From positions 30,525-94,524 of the forward strand of contig NZ_RCNR01000017.1 of assembly GCF_009725985.1 (NCBI RefSeq): a stretch of DNA of 64,000 nucleotides, in the 5' to 3' direction. Source of the DNA: Zobellia amurskyensis (GTDB taxonomy: Bacteria; Bacteroidota; Bacteroidia; Flavobacteriales; Flavobacteriaceae). Position numbers and translations under genes: made by a program. A model generated the notes under the pieces. That model saw only the letters and a program-made list of their open reading frames with translations. It ran no database searches and was not told where the DNA came from. Below are positions 46,250 through 55,104 of the stretch, one piece after another. How positions within the stretch are numbered: position 1 is the stretch's first letter; the number at the start of each line of letters is the position of its first letter.

Positions 46250-49200
46250 TTAAAATCCCAATTTCATTCCAATCCTAAAACTTCGAGACGAAGGATAGGC
46301 TCCATTATCAACTCCAAAGCTGACATTACTAGAAGCGTATAAATCTACTTCTGGATCAAAACCTGAATAGTTGGTTACGGTAATTAAATTATCTGCAGCA
46401 ATATAAAGCTGCGCACTTCTGAACCATTGTAAACCAAGGTCATCTATGGGCAAGTTATATGAGAGATTTATAGTCTTAACCCGCAAGTATGAACCGTCCT
46501 CAACATTTCTATCACTAAAATTTTTCCACTCTCCTGCATTGGTTAGGGGTGCCTCAATAGTACTTCCGGTACCCGGTCCCTGCCAGCGTTCATCAAAAGC
46601 TTTTTGCAGAACATTATGTTTTTGCGGTTGAGCATACAGCCCTATCGTATTCATGTTGGCCAAATCATTTCCTTGACTTCCGTTTATGAACACGGACAGA
46701 CTTAAATTTTTATAAGAAAATGAATTAGTGAATCCATATATAAAGTCTGGGTTAGGGTTACCGACCACTTCTTTATCATCTAAGTTTTGCTTGAACCCAT
46801 CCCCGTTTAAATCTCTGTATTTGGGAAGTCCAACTCTGTTTACACCACCAACGGAGTTTCCGCCTGCAAGAATCTCTTCTTCCGATTCCCAAATACCATC
46901 AAAACGATAACCGAAAAACTGACCTAACGGTTCACCAACTCTTGCAATGGAGGAGCCATAAGCGGTCTCACCCCTACCGATTCCATTAATCAGTTCATCA
47001 GTACCTTCAGGAAGTTCCAAAAGTTTATTTCGGTTAAAGGAAATATTGAAATTAGAATTCCAACTCAGTTTTCCAAAATTGTGATTCATTCCTAAATCAA
47101 ATTCAAACCCTCTGTTTTCTACTTCACCAATATTTTGCACACTGGTATTATACCCTGATTGTGTAGGTATTGCTACACTCAACAGAAGGTCTTCGGTTGT
47201 TTTAACATAGTATCCGGCCTCAAGATTTAAATGACCATCAAAAAAGCCCATTTCCAGACCTACATCTGTCTGTTTTGTACGCTCCCACTTTAAATCAGGA
47301 TTATTAATTCTGTTTGGCGCTAACCCTACTACTGGAACACCTCCGATAATTGGTTGACTGGTTGCCGCATACAGTGCCAATGAATTATAGGCTCCAATAG
47401 ATTCATTACCTGTAAGACCGTAACTACCTCTTAACTTTAACGCACTAAAAACATTGAGATTTTTAATAAAGTCTTCTTCTACCAATCTCCATGCAACAGC
47501 TCCAGAAGGGAAAACGCCCCATTTTTTACCTGTACCGAATTTAGACGACCCATCTCTACGGATAGATCCTGTAATGATGTATTTATCATCAAACACATAA
47601 TTAACTCTTCCCAAATAAGACAACAAGGCAGATTCAGTAGCTCCACTCTTGGATGGTCTTGGATCAGAGCCTAGTTCTAGATTATTAAATTCAACTAAAT
47701 CTGTAAAAAAGTCATCTGTACGAGAAAATACACTCTCCAACTTGTTACTTTGGTACGTGTACCCAATAACCGCATCTACCCTATGTCTATCCCCAATAGT
47801 TTTATTGTAGTTAAAGGTATATTCCGCCAATAGATTAGTACGCTGCAAAGTACCTACAGATGCTATACCGTTATTTGGCAATGCTTGTGTTTCTGCTGTA
47901 GTAGGCGTGTATGCATTACGTTTTGAATTGATCAAATCAGCTCCAAAATTAGCTTTGAAAGAAAACCCATTTAATATTTCATATTGTAAAAAAGCATTAC
48001 TCAGAACCCGTGTAGTGTACGTAAGATCTGTTCGTGTTTTGGCAATAGACACAGGGTTCTCCAGCACCTTTACAGTCTCATCATGATTGTGCACATAATT
48101 ACCATCACTATCCGTAACAGGAATTACAGGAGTAGTTGCCAAGGCATTCCATAACGGTGTATCATTCTGATATCCCCCACCATCAGAATCTACTGCATCA
48201 TTTATAGTTCTGGTAATGTTGGCGTTCATACCAAACTTCATCCTTTTACCTAAATCTTGATCTAGATTAAATTTAAGTCCCGCTCGTTTAAAATTCGATT
48301 CGATGATGATACCATCTTGGTCCATATAATTACCCGACACCAAATATCTAGTTCCTTCACGCCCCCCGGAAACGGTAAGGTTATAATTATTGGTGATGGC
48401 ACTTCTAAAAATCTGATCTTGCCAATCTGTTCCTTCGCCCAAATCTCCCGGCAAAGGCTTGTTTATCCCATCATAAATTAAAGGTTGGTTGTTGTTCGTA
48501 GCCCATTCATTTGTTAGAATTGCTAATTCTTCGGCATTTGCCAAGTCCAACTTTTTCCGAACTGAACTTATGGTTGTAGAATACTCAAAATCTATCTTTG
48601 CTTTCCCAGCTCCACCTCTTTTGGTAGTAACGATTACAACACCATTAGCCCCTCTAGCCCCGTAAATTGCAGTTGCGGAAGCATCTTTCAAAACCTCTAT
48701 TGAAGCTATTTCAGAAGAACTGATACTTGTTAACGGATCACTAGCGGACGCTCTGTTACCCCCAGCTTCTGGAGTGGTGTTACTATTATCTATTGGAAAA
48801 CCATCAACTACATATAGCGGCTGACTAGAAGCGTTTATTGAATTTGTACCTCTCACCCTAATACGAATACCGCCACCTGGCGCATTGGAAGCTGCTCTAA
48901 TATCAACACCAGAGGCCTTACCTTGTAATGACTGCACAAAGGTATTAGCAGGAGTTTTTTCTAAATCCGAACCTTTAACCGAAGCCACCGAACCCGTAAG
49001 ATCTTTCTTTCTTACTGTTCCATACCCTACAACAACCACTTCATCAAGTCCTGCAGCATCTTCTGCTAAACTTACAGAAATATTTGATTGGCCATTTACA
49101 TTGACCTCTTTAGTTGCAAAACCAATATAAGACACTACTAAAACTGCCGTGTCATCTGCAATATCCAACACAAAATTTCCGTCAAAATCGGTTTGGGTAC

Positions 49201-49705
49201 CATTGGTAGTTCCTTTTTCTAAAATGTTCGCTCCCGGTAAAGGTGCACCATCCGCATCAGTAACCATACCGGATATCTGAAACTGAACAATGTTCTTTTT
49301 GTTCGAATCCTTGTTATAGACACCAGGAGACTTGCCATTTACCAAGTTTTTTTTGGTAAGTATTATTTGCCTGTTAATGGTTTTGTAATCAACTTCTCTA
49401 TTACTAAAAAGTAAGGTTAGAATTTCAGAAATTTTCTTGTTCTTTATATGCAAGGTTACCTTTCTATCAAGGTTAATTTGTTCACTTTCATACAAAAAAC
49501 GAAATTCAGAAATAGATTCGATTTTATTAAAAACCTGCTCTACACTGGCATTTTCAAGGTCCAAAGTCAATTTCTTACCCTGTGCATAGGAGTTAGCTTG
49601 AATCTTGAACAATGAAACTATAATAAAGATAGTGGTCAGTTTCATTTTTAGGTCCATTTTAGGGATATGCCGAAACGGCATCCCCCTACTAAAGATTTTT
49701 TTCAT
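46250..49705 (-). CDS. SusC-type TonB-dependent receptor with STN signalling domain
   Basis: 1151-aa outer-membrane TonB-dependent transporter. After a long N-terminal extension and signal sequence (MKLTTIFIIVSLFKIQANSYAQ) comes an STN domain (about 45-115, LTLDLENASVEQVFNKIES) that contacts an anti-sigma factor, then a carboxypeptidase-like regulatory domain (ISGMVTDADGAPLPGANI, about 144-216), the plug (LDEVVVVGYGTVRKKDLTGSV, and SIEVLKDASATAIYGARGANGVVIVTTKRG), and a 22-strand barrel ending FRIGMKLGF. With FecR (49832) and the ECF factor (51153) it forms a transport-and-signalling unit. A small hairpin-forming sequence sits in its codons 7-15. Confidence 0.95.
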   Translation of the reverse strand: MKKIFSRGMPFRHIPKMDLKMKLTTIFIIVSLFKIQANSYAQGKKLTLDLENASVEQVFNKIESISEFRFLYESEQINLDRKVTLHIKNKKISEILTLLFSNREVDYKTINRQIILTKKNLVNGKSPGVYNKDSNKKNIVQFQISGMVTDADGAPLPGANILEKGTTNGTQTDFDGNFVLDIADDTAVLVVSYIGFATKEVNVNGQSNISVSLAEDAAGLDEVVVVGYGTVRKKDLTGSVASVKGSDLEKTPANTFVQSLQGKASGVDIRAASNAPGGGIRIRVRGTNSINASSQPLYVVDGFPIDNSNTTPEAGGNRASASDPLTSISSSEIASIEVLKDASATAIYGARGANGVVIVTTKRGGAGKAKIDFEYSTTISSVRKKLDLANAEELAILTNEWATNNNQPLIYDGINKPLPGDLGEGTDWQDQIFRSAITNNYNLTVSGGREGTRYLVSGNYMDQDGIIIESNFKRAGLKFNLDQDLGKRMKFGMNANITRTINDAVDSDGGGYQNDTPLWNALATTPVIPVTDSDGNYVHNHDETVKVLENPVSIAKTRTDLTYTTRVLSNAFLQYEILNGFSFKANFGADLINSKRNAYTPTTAETQALPNNGIASVGTLQRTNLLAEYTFNYNKTIGDRHRVDAVIGYTYQSNKLESVFSRTDDFFTDLVEFNNLELGSDPRPSKSGATESALLSYLGRVNYVFDDKYIITGSIRRDGSSKFGTGKKWGVFPSGAVAWRLVEEDFIKNLNVFSALKLRGSYGLTGNESIGAYNSLALYAATSQPIIGGVPVVGLAPNRINNPDLKWERTKQTDVGLEMGFFDGHLNLEAGYYVKTTEDLLLSVAIPTQSGYNTSVQNIGEVENRGFEFDLGMNHNFGKLSWNSNFNISFNRNKLLELPEGTDELINGIGRGETAYGSSIARVGEPLGQFFGYRFDGIWESEEEILAGGNSVGGVNRVGLPKYRDLNGDGFKQNLDDKEVVGNPNPDFIYGFTNSFSYKNLSLSVFINGSQGNDLANMNTIGLYAQPQKHNVLQKAFDERWQGPGTGSTIEAPLTNAGEWKNFSDRNVEDGSYLRVKTINLSYNLPIDDLGLQWFRSAQLYIAADNLITVTNYSGFDPEVDLYASSNVSFGVDNGAYPSSRSFRIGMKLGF

Positions 49706-49718
49706 AGTTTTGGTTGGA

Positions 49719-49796
49719 TTAAATAATTAGGAAAACGTTGTTTAATTCGCACTTACTTAATCGGGAAATGGTCTCAAGCATTTTCCGATTTTTTTT
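49719..49796 (+). ncRNA. Possible antisense RNA over the SusC leader
   Basis: A TAnnTTTG box (TAGTTTTG, 49705-49712) and a strong plus-strand terminator (49759-49796) bracket about 78 bases in the fecR-susC gap, opposite to the susC mRNA leader. No TTG stands at -33, and the box falls on the start-codon region of susC, where A-rich leader sequence could mimic it. Cis-antisense RNAs that repress susC-type genes are known in Bacteroides. Tentative. Confidence 0.25.
49759..49796 (+). terminator. Plus-strand terminator facing into the fecR 3' end
   Basis: Stem AATCGGGAAATG / CATTTTCCGATT (12 bp with one G-U pair) with an 8-base loop and a T8 tail on the plus strand. On the minus strand the stem has an A-C mismatch and no U-tract, so it is built to stop plus-strand transcription although no plus-strand gene is upstream. 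Confidence 0.6.
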
Positions 49797-49831
49797 CATT
49801 TAAAGCATTTTACATAGGCTTCATTTTTTAT

Positions 49832-50968
49832 TTATTGAATTATAATTTCATTATCTCGAATTTCATATTTCAAAGGATATATCTCTCCAATTGATTTCAT
49901 TACATCCTCTATCGACTCAATATTCACATTAAAATGAGCATTCAATTTTTTATTTGCCAATTTAGTATTGTAATTGGTAATGGACACATTGTAACTTCTT
50001 TCCAGCCTCTTCTGCATAGCAGAAAATAAGGTTCCTCTAAACCTTAGCTCTCCGTTCAGCCACCCTGTATAAAGGCCAACATCTACGTTTTCCGCCTTGG
50101 TAACTTTTAGCTTTTTATTCCATGTTGCTTTTGTGCCTGGTACGATTACCATATTATCCTGAGGAGTAATTGAATTGGAAATACTTACCGAACCCTCTAC
50201 CAATACGGTGCTTATTTCCGTATCATCTTCATAAGAAGAAAGATTAAATTCTGTACCCAAAACTTCAACGGCTACTTCATTTGCATGTACAATAAAAGGA
50301 TGCGCTTTATCTTTGGCCACACTAAAATAGGCCTCACCTTCTATGAAGACCTCTCTTTTAATATTCTTTAAAAATTTAACCGGATATTTTATTTTGGACC
50401 CCGAATTTAAATGAACCACGGTACCATCAGATAGTTCTACATTAAAAATTTTGCCAAAAGGAACCTCTAATTCATTATAGATCAATTCCTCTATACTAGA
50501 ATCTGACTTGTAAGTTATTTTATCACCATTTTGCTCACCTAAAACTTCACCAGAATTTGAAACAATTTGTTGCTTCTCCCCTTTCTTAAGTACCCTTACA
50601 TTGTTATCGCCCATTTTAAGCTTTATGGCCATTTCTGAAATTGGTGCCGACTTGGAATCTTTAGTATTGTAGAAAAAATACCCCACCGTCAAGAACGCAA
50701 TTAAGATTGCGGCATATTTCATTAAAGGTTTTATAGAATATGTGGATTGTTTTTTTGTACTCACCATTTTCTTTAAAAGCTGCTGCCATTCTTTTTCCGA
50801 ATCAAGCTCTTCTAAAAAAAGTAATCCTTCAGAAATAAGGTTCTCTTCATAAAGGGCAAAGACTATCTCTTGCTCACTTTTAGACAATTTTTTTAAAACC
50901 CCAGTATCAATTTTACCAGACGCTTTAATCTTAAGTAAAACCAGCTTTAATTGTTCAATACCACGCAT
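49832..50968 (-). CDS. FecR-family anti-sigma factor
   Basis: 378-aa inner-membrane regulator. An N-terminal cytosolic part (about 1-80, with the acidic ALYEENLISEG region) binds the sigma factor; one helix spans 84-100 (KYAAILIAFLTVGYFFY); the periplasmic FecR domain (LNSGSKIKYPVKFLKNIKREVFIEGEAYFSVAKDKAHPFIV...VEVLGTEFNLSSYEDD...VLVEGSV) and a C-terminal DUF4974-type domain (LERSYNVSITNYNTKLANKKLNAHFN) follow. It would receive the signal from the STN domain of the SusC receptor, 126 bases downstream. Its partner sigma gene is divergent at 51153. Confidence 0.92.
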   Translation of the reverse strand: MRGIEQLKLVLLKIKASGKIDTGVLKKLSKSEQEIVFALYEENLISEGLLFLEELDSEKEWQQLLKKMVSTKKQSTYSIKPLMKYAAILIAFLTVGYFFYNTKDSKSAPISEMAIKLKMGDNNVRVLKKGEKQQIVSNSGEVLGEQNGDKITYKSDSSIEELIYNELEVPFGKIFNVELSDGTVVHLNSGSKIKYPVKFLKNIKREVFIEGEAYFSVAKDKAHPFIVHANEVAVEVLGTEFNLSSYEDDTEISTVLVEGSVSISNSITPQDNMVIVPGTKATWNKKLKVTKAENVDVGLYTGWLNGELRFRGTLFSAMQKRLERSYNVSITNYNTKLANKKLNAHFNVNIESIEDVMKSIGEIYPLKYEIRDNEIIIQ

Positions 50969-51013
50969 TATTAGGTGCTTTTACCTTAAGGTTCCCAGAA
51001 TAAGATTTTAGGG

Positions 51014-51029
51014 TGACAATAAATTGTGA
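51014..51029. promoter_or_regulatory. Inverted repeat in the fecR / sigma divergent region
   Basis: TGACAATAAATTGTGA, an imperfect palindrome centred in the 184-base gap, 45 bases from the fecR start. Possible operator; nothing else supports it. Confidence 0.25.
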
Positions 51030-51152
51030 TTTTTTTAAGAATCTGATAATTTTTTGTAATTGTTGAAATTAAATCACTATAATTGACATTGATTTTCCAT
51101 CAAATACTCAATCAAAACTTATTATAACCAACTTAGACAACTACACTTTTAC

Positions 51153-51692
51153 ATGTCATTATTTCAAAAGAAAAACAACCGCGAAATGGAATTGCTCTTT
51201 AAAGAGTACTTTCCTCTTCTGTGCTTGGTTGCTTTTGGAATCGTAAAGGATAAAGACTCGGCAAAAGATATTGTTCAAGATTTTTTTATCTCATATTGGC
51301 AGCGCCAAGAAACCATTTCAATTACTGTTTCGTTTAAGGCCTATGCTATAAAATCTGTAAAAAACCTAAGTCTAAAAGCTTTGCAAAAAGCTAAAAAACA
51401 GGAACTTATTCTTACCGATCTATATATTGATGAGTGTGAAGACGAAAAAATTAGCGATACTCTTTCTAGTAAGGGAAGTGTATTATCTCTCTTAGACCAA
51501 CTGCCCGAAAGCCGCAGACAAATATTTATTTCTGCTATATTAAATGGTCAAAGTTATGCGGAGATTGCGGAAAGCCAAGGCATATCCATTAATACAGTAA
51601 AAACCCAAATGAAACGGGCTTACGCATTTTTAAGACAAGAAAGTGCACAAAAGATAATCCACTCTATCGTGTGGTTATCTTTTGTGCTCTAG
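51153..51692 (+). CDS. ECF RNA polymerase sigma factor (FecI-like)
   Basis: 179-aa extracytoplasmic-function sigma factor. Region 2: LLFKEYFPLLCLVAFGIVKDKDSAKDIVQDFFISYWQRQ; region 4: LPESRRQIFISAILNGQSYAEIAESQGISINTVKTQMKRAYAFLRQE with its helix-turn-helix. It is divergent from fecR, unlike the common sigma-fecR-susC single operon. Expected to be released by FecR upon SusC signalling to activate the susCD and sulfatase genes. No separate terminator is evident before the convergent ThuA gene. Confidence 0.93.
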   Translation: MSLFQKKNNREMELLFKEYFPLLCLVAFGIVKDKDSAKDIVQDFFISYWQRQETISITVSFKAYAIKSVKNLSLKALQKAKKQELILTDLYIDECEDEKISDTLSSKGSVLSLLDQLPESRRQIFISAILNGQSYAEIAESQGISINTVKTQMKRAYAFLRQESAQKIIHSIVWLSFVL

Positions 51693-51726
51693 CTATCTAT
51701 TAAATATCTATTCAGGAATTTAATTT

Positions 51727-52848
51727 CTACTCGAAACTTTCAATACTAACCTGCTTTGCCGGCCAGTAATCGTCTTTTCGGAATTCAAATTTGGTAGGTT
51801 TGTAGTCACCAACCAAAGTTACATCTGCCTTTTCTGGAATTTGTAAATCAAGCCCCCAGAATATACCGTTCACTAAAAGTCTTCTTGTACCTTCAATTAA
51901 AAGGTCATTTGCAGCACCTACAGTTGATGTAAAGGCTTTTCCTTTTTTACCGCCTGGCAACTGATAGCTTTTTACCCAAGTAACTGGCATCAATACATCA
52001 CCAAGACTTTTTCCATCTTTATTTGTAGTCGCTATTTCATCATCCGTAGGCTTCATTCCGTAAAAAACATCGTTTTCATCATATTCTCCCTTTCTATTCA
52101 TCACCTGTCCTAAAATTATAGGCTGCGAATCCCCGGGAAGCGGAAGCGTAACTCCGTATACATCACTAGCGCCCCACACATCACCATCAGAAATTCCATT
52201 GGCAATACCTGTAGTATTAGCGCCAATGGCTACCATACCTTTAGTGCTCTGGTGCTTGTGATGCCCGTGATGATTGATCCAAGTTTCACCAAGTACCAAG
52301 CGTCCAAAACCACCGTCCCACTCGGTCTTATCTCCTTTGTAGTTGAAGCTATAATGAGCATACTGCGAATCGGAATCCTTAGGGAAATTGAAACCGTGAG
52401 TTGCGGTTCTTAACCCCATTACTGGTTTTCCTGACTTTAAATAATCATCTATATATTTCATTTGATCATTCGGAAGTGCACGAAACCGAGTAAAAATCAC
52501 CATCATATCTGCCGAAGTCAATGCTTCTAAACCTGGTATGTTTTTACCGTAATTAGCGTTTACAATACCTGGTTTATCCTCTTCTTGAGCAAATAAGACA
52601 GTACATTTAAACCCATGATGTTTAGATAGAATTTTCGCCAATTGCGGTAGCGCCTCTTCTGAACGGTACTCCTCATCTCCCGAAATCATAACAATGTGTT
52701 TCGCATTTTCGTCGGCACCCTTGTAGGTTAGCCACTTTTTAGGAGAATCAACTTCTTGAGCCATTTGAGGTTCTTCAGCAACAGTCTTTTTCTGCTCTTT
52801 ACACGCAAATAAAATTAGACAAATTACAATTGGCAATACATTTTTCAT
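51727..52848 (-). CDS. ThuA-like domain lipoprotein
   Basis: 373-aa exported lipoprotein (signal LPIVICLILFAC). The ThuA-like (glutamine-amidotransferase fold) domain covers about 49-340: IVMISGDEEYRSEEALPQLAKIL, ADMMVIFTRFRALPNDQMKYIDDYLKSGKPVMGLRTATHGF and the histidine-rich WINHHGHHKHQ. ThuA relatives act with sugar oxidation pathways (trehalose or 3-keto-sugar use), but their chemistry is poorly defined. The gene is followed downstream by nothing on this strand; upstream, 21 bases away, is the TIM-barrel isomerase, so the pair forms an operon. Confidence 0.82.
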   Translation of the reverse strand: MKNVLPIVICLILFACKEQKKTVAEEPQMAQEVDSPKKWLTYKGADENAKHIVMISGDEEYRSEEALPQLAKILSKHHGFKCTVLFAQEEDKPGIVNANYGKNIPGLEALTSADMMVIFTRFRALPNDQMKYIDDYLKSGKPVMGLRTATHGFNFPKDSDSQYAHYSFNYKGDKTEWDGGFGRLVLGETWINHHGHHKHQSTKGMVAIGANTTGIANGISDGDVWGASDVYGVTLPLPGDSQPIILGQVMNRKGEYDENDVFYGMKPTDDEIATTNKDGKSLGDVLMPVTWVKSYQLPGGKKGKAFTSTVGAANDLLIEGTRRLLVNGIFWGLDLQIPEKADVTLVGDYKPTKFEFRKDDYWPAKQVSIESFE

Positions 52849-52869
52849 TCTGTTCTAGTTTAAAGGTGC

Positions 52870-53715
52870 TTATTTGGTGATTCCCAATCCTTCGGATATG
52901 AGTTTAAATCCTTCCGTATATACTTCTTCTACAGGAGAGTAGTTTCGCCAGACATTTATAGCATTGGCAAATTCTGGTATAGTCGTACTAAAGGCCTCAA
53001 TGGTAACCCACCCTTTGTATTCTATTTCATTCAAAGCCGAGAATACATCTGGCCAGTTTATCTGTCCTCTACCTGGAGTTCCCCTATCATTTTCACTTAT
53101 GTGTACATGTTTTAGATAAGGAGCTATCGTTTTAATAGCGCCAGATTGGCTCTTCTCCTCAATATTGGCATGATGTGTATCGAACATTGCACCCAAATTT
53201 GGATGGTTCACCTCTTTTACCATATCACCTAAATCTGCCATGGTATTATACAGGTAACATTCAAATCTATTTACGGCTTCAGGCGTAAGAACAATATTAG
53301 CTCCTTTAGCATACTCGGCCGCTTTAAGTAACATCTCATTACTCCATTTCTTTTCTTCTAAAGTAGGTGGTTGCCTAGTAAACAAAGCAAAAGTGGAATG
53401 AAAAGGCCCACATAAGACCTCGGCATTAGCAGCCTCGCCCATATCAATCGACCATTTTAATCGCTCCAAACCTGCTTCTCTAACTTTTTTATCTGGACTA
53501 GCTATATTTTGTTCTGCCGAGAGGGATGCTACTCCTGTAACACCCATATCCATACCGGAAAAATGGTTGCCCAACTGTGAATAATATTTTTCACTACCCT
53601 CTCCAAAAAATAGCTCAATACCGTCGTATCCGGTTTTTTTTAAATCGTCTACAATACTAAAGTGCTGCTCGGTGACGTGATTCGTCCAAAGCAACATATT
53701 CATTCCTATTTTCAT
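52870..53715 (-). CDS. Sugar isomerase/epimerase (AP endonuclease 2-like TIM barrel)
   Basis: 281-aa cytosolic TIM-barrel protein of the xylose isomerase-like/hydroxypyruvate-isomerase-like superfamily. Metal ligands can be seen: E at VLTPEAVNRF (about 147), D-x-H in GAMFDTHHANIEE, H-x in LKHVHISENDRGTPGRGQINW, and the final E in GWVTIEAFS. No signal peptide. It likely isomerises or epimerises a keto-sugar, consistent with the ThuA partner gene. The exact substrate is unknown. Confidence 0.85.
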   Translation of the reverse strand: MKIGMNMLLWTNHVTEQHFSIVDDLKKTGYDGIELFFGEGSEKYYSQLGNHFSGMDMGVTGVASLSAEQNIASPDKKVREAGLERLKWSIDMGEAANAEVLCGPFHSTFALFTRQPPTLEEKKWSNEMLLKAAEYAKGANIVLTPEAVNRFECYLYNTMADLGDMVKEVNHPNLGAMFDTHHANIEEKSQSGAIKTIAPYLKHVHISENDRGTPGRGQINWPDVFSALNEIEYKGWVTIEAFSTTIPEFANAINVWRNYSPVEEVYTEGFKLISEGLGITK

Positions 53716-53921
53716 TATATAATGGTTAATTTAAAATCTGGCGTAATTATACAGAAACGAAATTCGTGTCTGCTTTTCTTTAAAACTTGGAACTCTGATT
53801 CCATAAATTTCAATCGATTAACAAATCTAGCGCTAAATGAAACTTCAAAATTCCTCTATTTTCTTAAAGACTGATACTTTTTTTCCTTTTCAACACATAA
53901 ACAAAGCATAGTTTCAGGTAA

Positions 53922-54803
53922 TTAAACTGGAGTTTGAATGTTTAAAAAGAGCTTTCTGTACTCCAATGGACACATCTCCGTAATAGATTTAAACTGCCTG
54001 TTAAAATTAGAAAGCGCATTATAACCACACTCGTAGCTAATCTGAGAAATATTAAAATTATCTTCTAAAAGTAGTTTTCGAGCGTGCCCTATGCGTATCT
54101 CATTAACAAAACGTGTAAAAGTCTTATTGGCTCTAGGCTTAAAGTATCTACAAAAAGATGTAGTGGTCATATTCAACAAACCAGCAGCCTCATCTAATGA
54201 AATATTGGTCTTGAAATTTGTCATTACATAATCATAGACCTTTCTCATCTTTTCGGCATCGCCTCCTTTAAATGCGTTCATGTAATTTGGGCTGGCCAAC
54301 ATGGTATATTCCGAGCTGTTCGCCAGTGTATCCAAAATCTCCAGAAGCTTTAGAATACGCTTAAACCCTTTTTGCTCATCAAGCTCTAAAAGAAACTTAA
54401 TTATCAAATCTCTTGTTTCTCCGTGAAACTCTATTCCTCTGAGCGAATGTGCCACAAGCTTATTTATTTTATAAAACTCTTCCATTTCAAGAAGCGGTTC
54501 GTTCAAAAGAACATGGTCAAAATAAATAACCAACCCCCTAGTAGACAAACCACTATCTTTCTTAAAGTAGACATTATCGCTTCTCCATAAGTGTGGCAGG
54601 TTAGGACCGGTCATAACCAAATCTCCCTTCTTGAAATTCTGTACATGATCTCCAATAAAGCGAGTACCCTCGCCTTCCATTATATACGAAATCTGAAACT
54701 CGGGATGAAAATGCCAATTGGGGTTAAAAAATGGCCCGATTAGATCTTTATAAATAAAAGTTTCTTTTGGTGTTAACGTCTTTTCTATACTAGGAGCACT
54801 CAT
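53922..54803 (-). CDS. AraC-family transcriptional regulator
   Basis: 293-aa regulator with an N-terminal cupin sensor domain (FFNPNWHFHPEFQISYIMEGEGTRFIGDHVQNFKKGDLVMTGPNLPHLWRS, about 27-76) and two C-terminal helix-turn-helix motifs (ISLDEAAGLLNMTTTSFCRYFKPRANKTFTRFVNEIRIGHARKLLLEDNFNISQISYECGYNALSNFNRQFK in sequence). The cupin probably binds a sugar or its derivative. It is divergent from the cytochrome-fusion gene at 55105 and next to the isomerase, so it is the likely regulator of the second module. The true start may be this Met or one nearby. Confidence 0.92.
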   Translation of the reverse strand: MSAPSIEKTLTPKETFIYKDLIGPFFNPNWHFHPEFQISYIMEGEGTRFIGDHVQNFKKGDLVMTGPNLPHLWRSDNVYFKKDSGLSTRGLVIYFDHVLLNEPLLEMEEFYKINKLVAHSLRGIEFHGETRDLIIKFLLELDEQKGFKRILKLLEILDTLANSSEYTMLASPNYMNAFKGGDAEKMRKVYDYVMTNFKTNISLDEAAGLLNMTTTSFCRYFKPRANKTFTRFVNEIRIGHARKLLLEDNFNISQISYECGYNALSNFNRQFKSITEMCPLEYRKLFLNIQTPV

Positions 54804-55104
54804 AAATTTTCTTTAGAAATTCATTTAAACATCAATATAAGACAAAAAAGTACCAACTTTTAATAAGATACAGGTCAATTTAATTCAAAATCTATTATAG
54901 TTTTGTCTACACTCGCACTAACATTCTAATTTTATTGATAATTTTTTGAAAAAAGCTCAGCTAATATGGACACAAATTCCGATATTAACAAGTGTACAAA
55001 GTACAATAATAACTTAATCTTATCAATTTAAAGCAACTCAATTAAAATAATATTTACACCAAACCATATCAACTCCATATTCAAAATAAATTATTCTACA
55101 TATT
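54804..55104. promoter_or_regulatory. Divergent promoter region, AraC gene / fusion cytochrome gene
   Basis: 301 bases between divergent genes. TAGTTTTG at 54898-54905 matches the Bacteroidota -7 consensus on the plus strand and would give a leader of about 190 bases for the gene at 55105. The rest is AT-rich; no direct-repeat AraC operator was found by eye. Confidence 0.35.
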
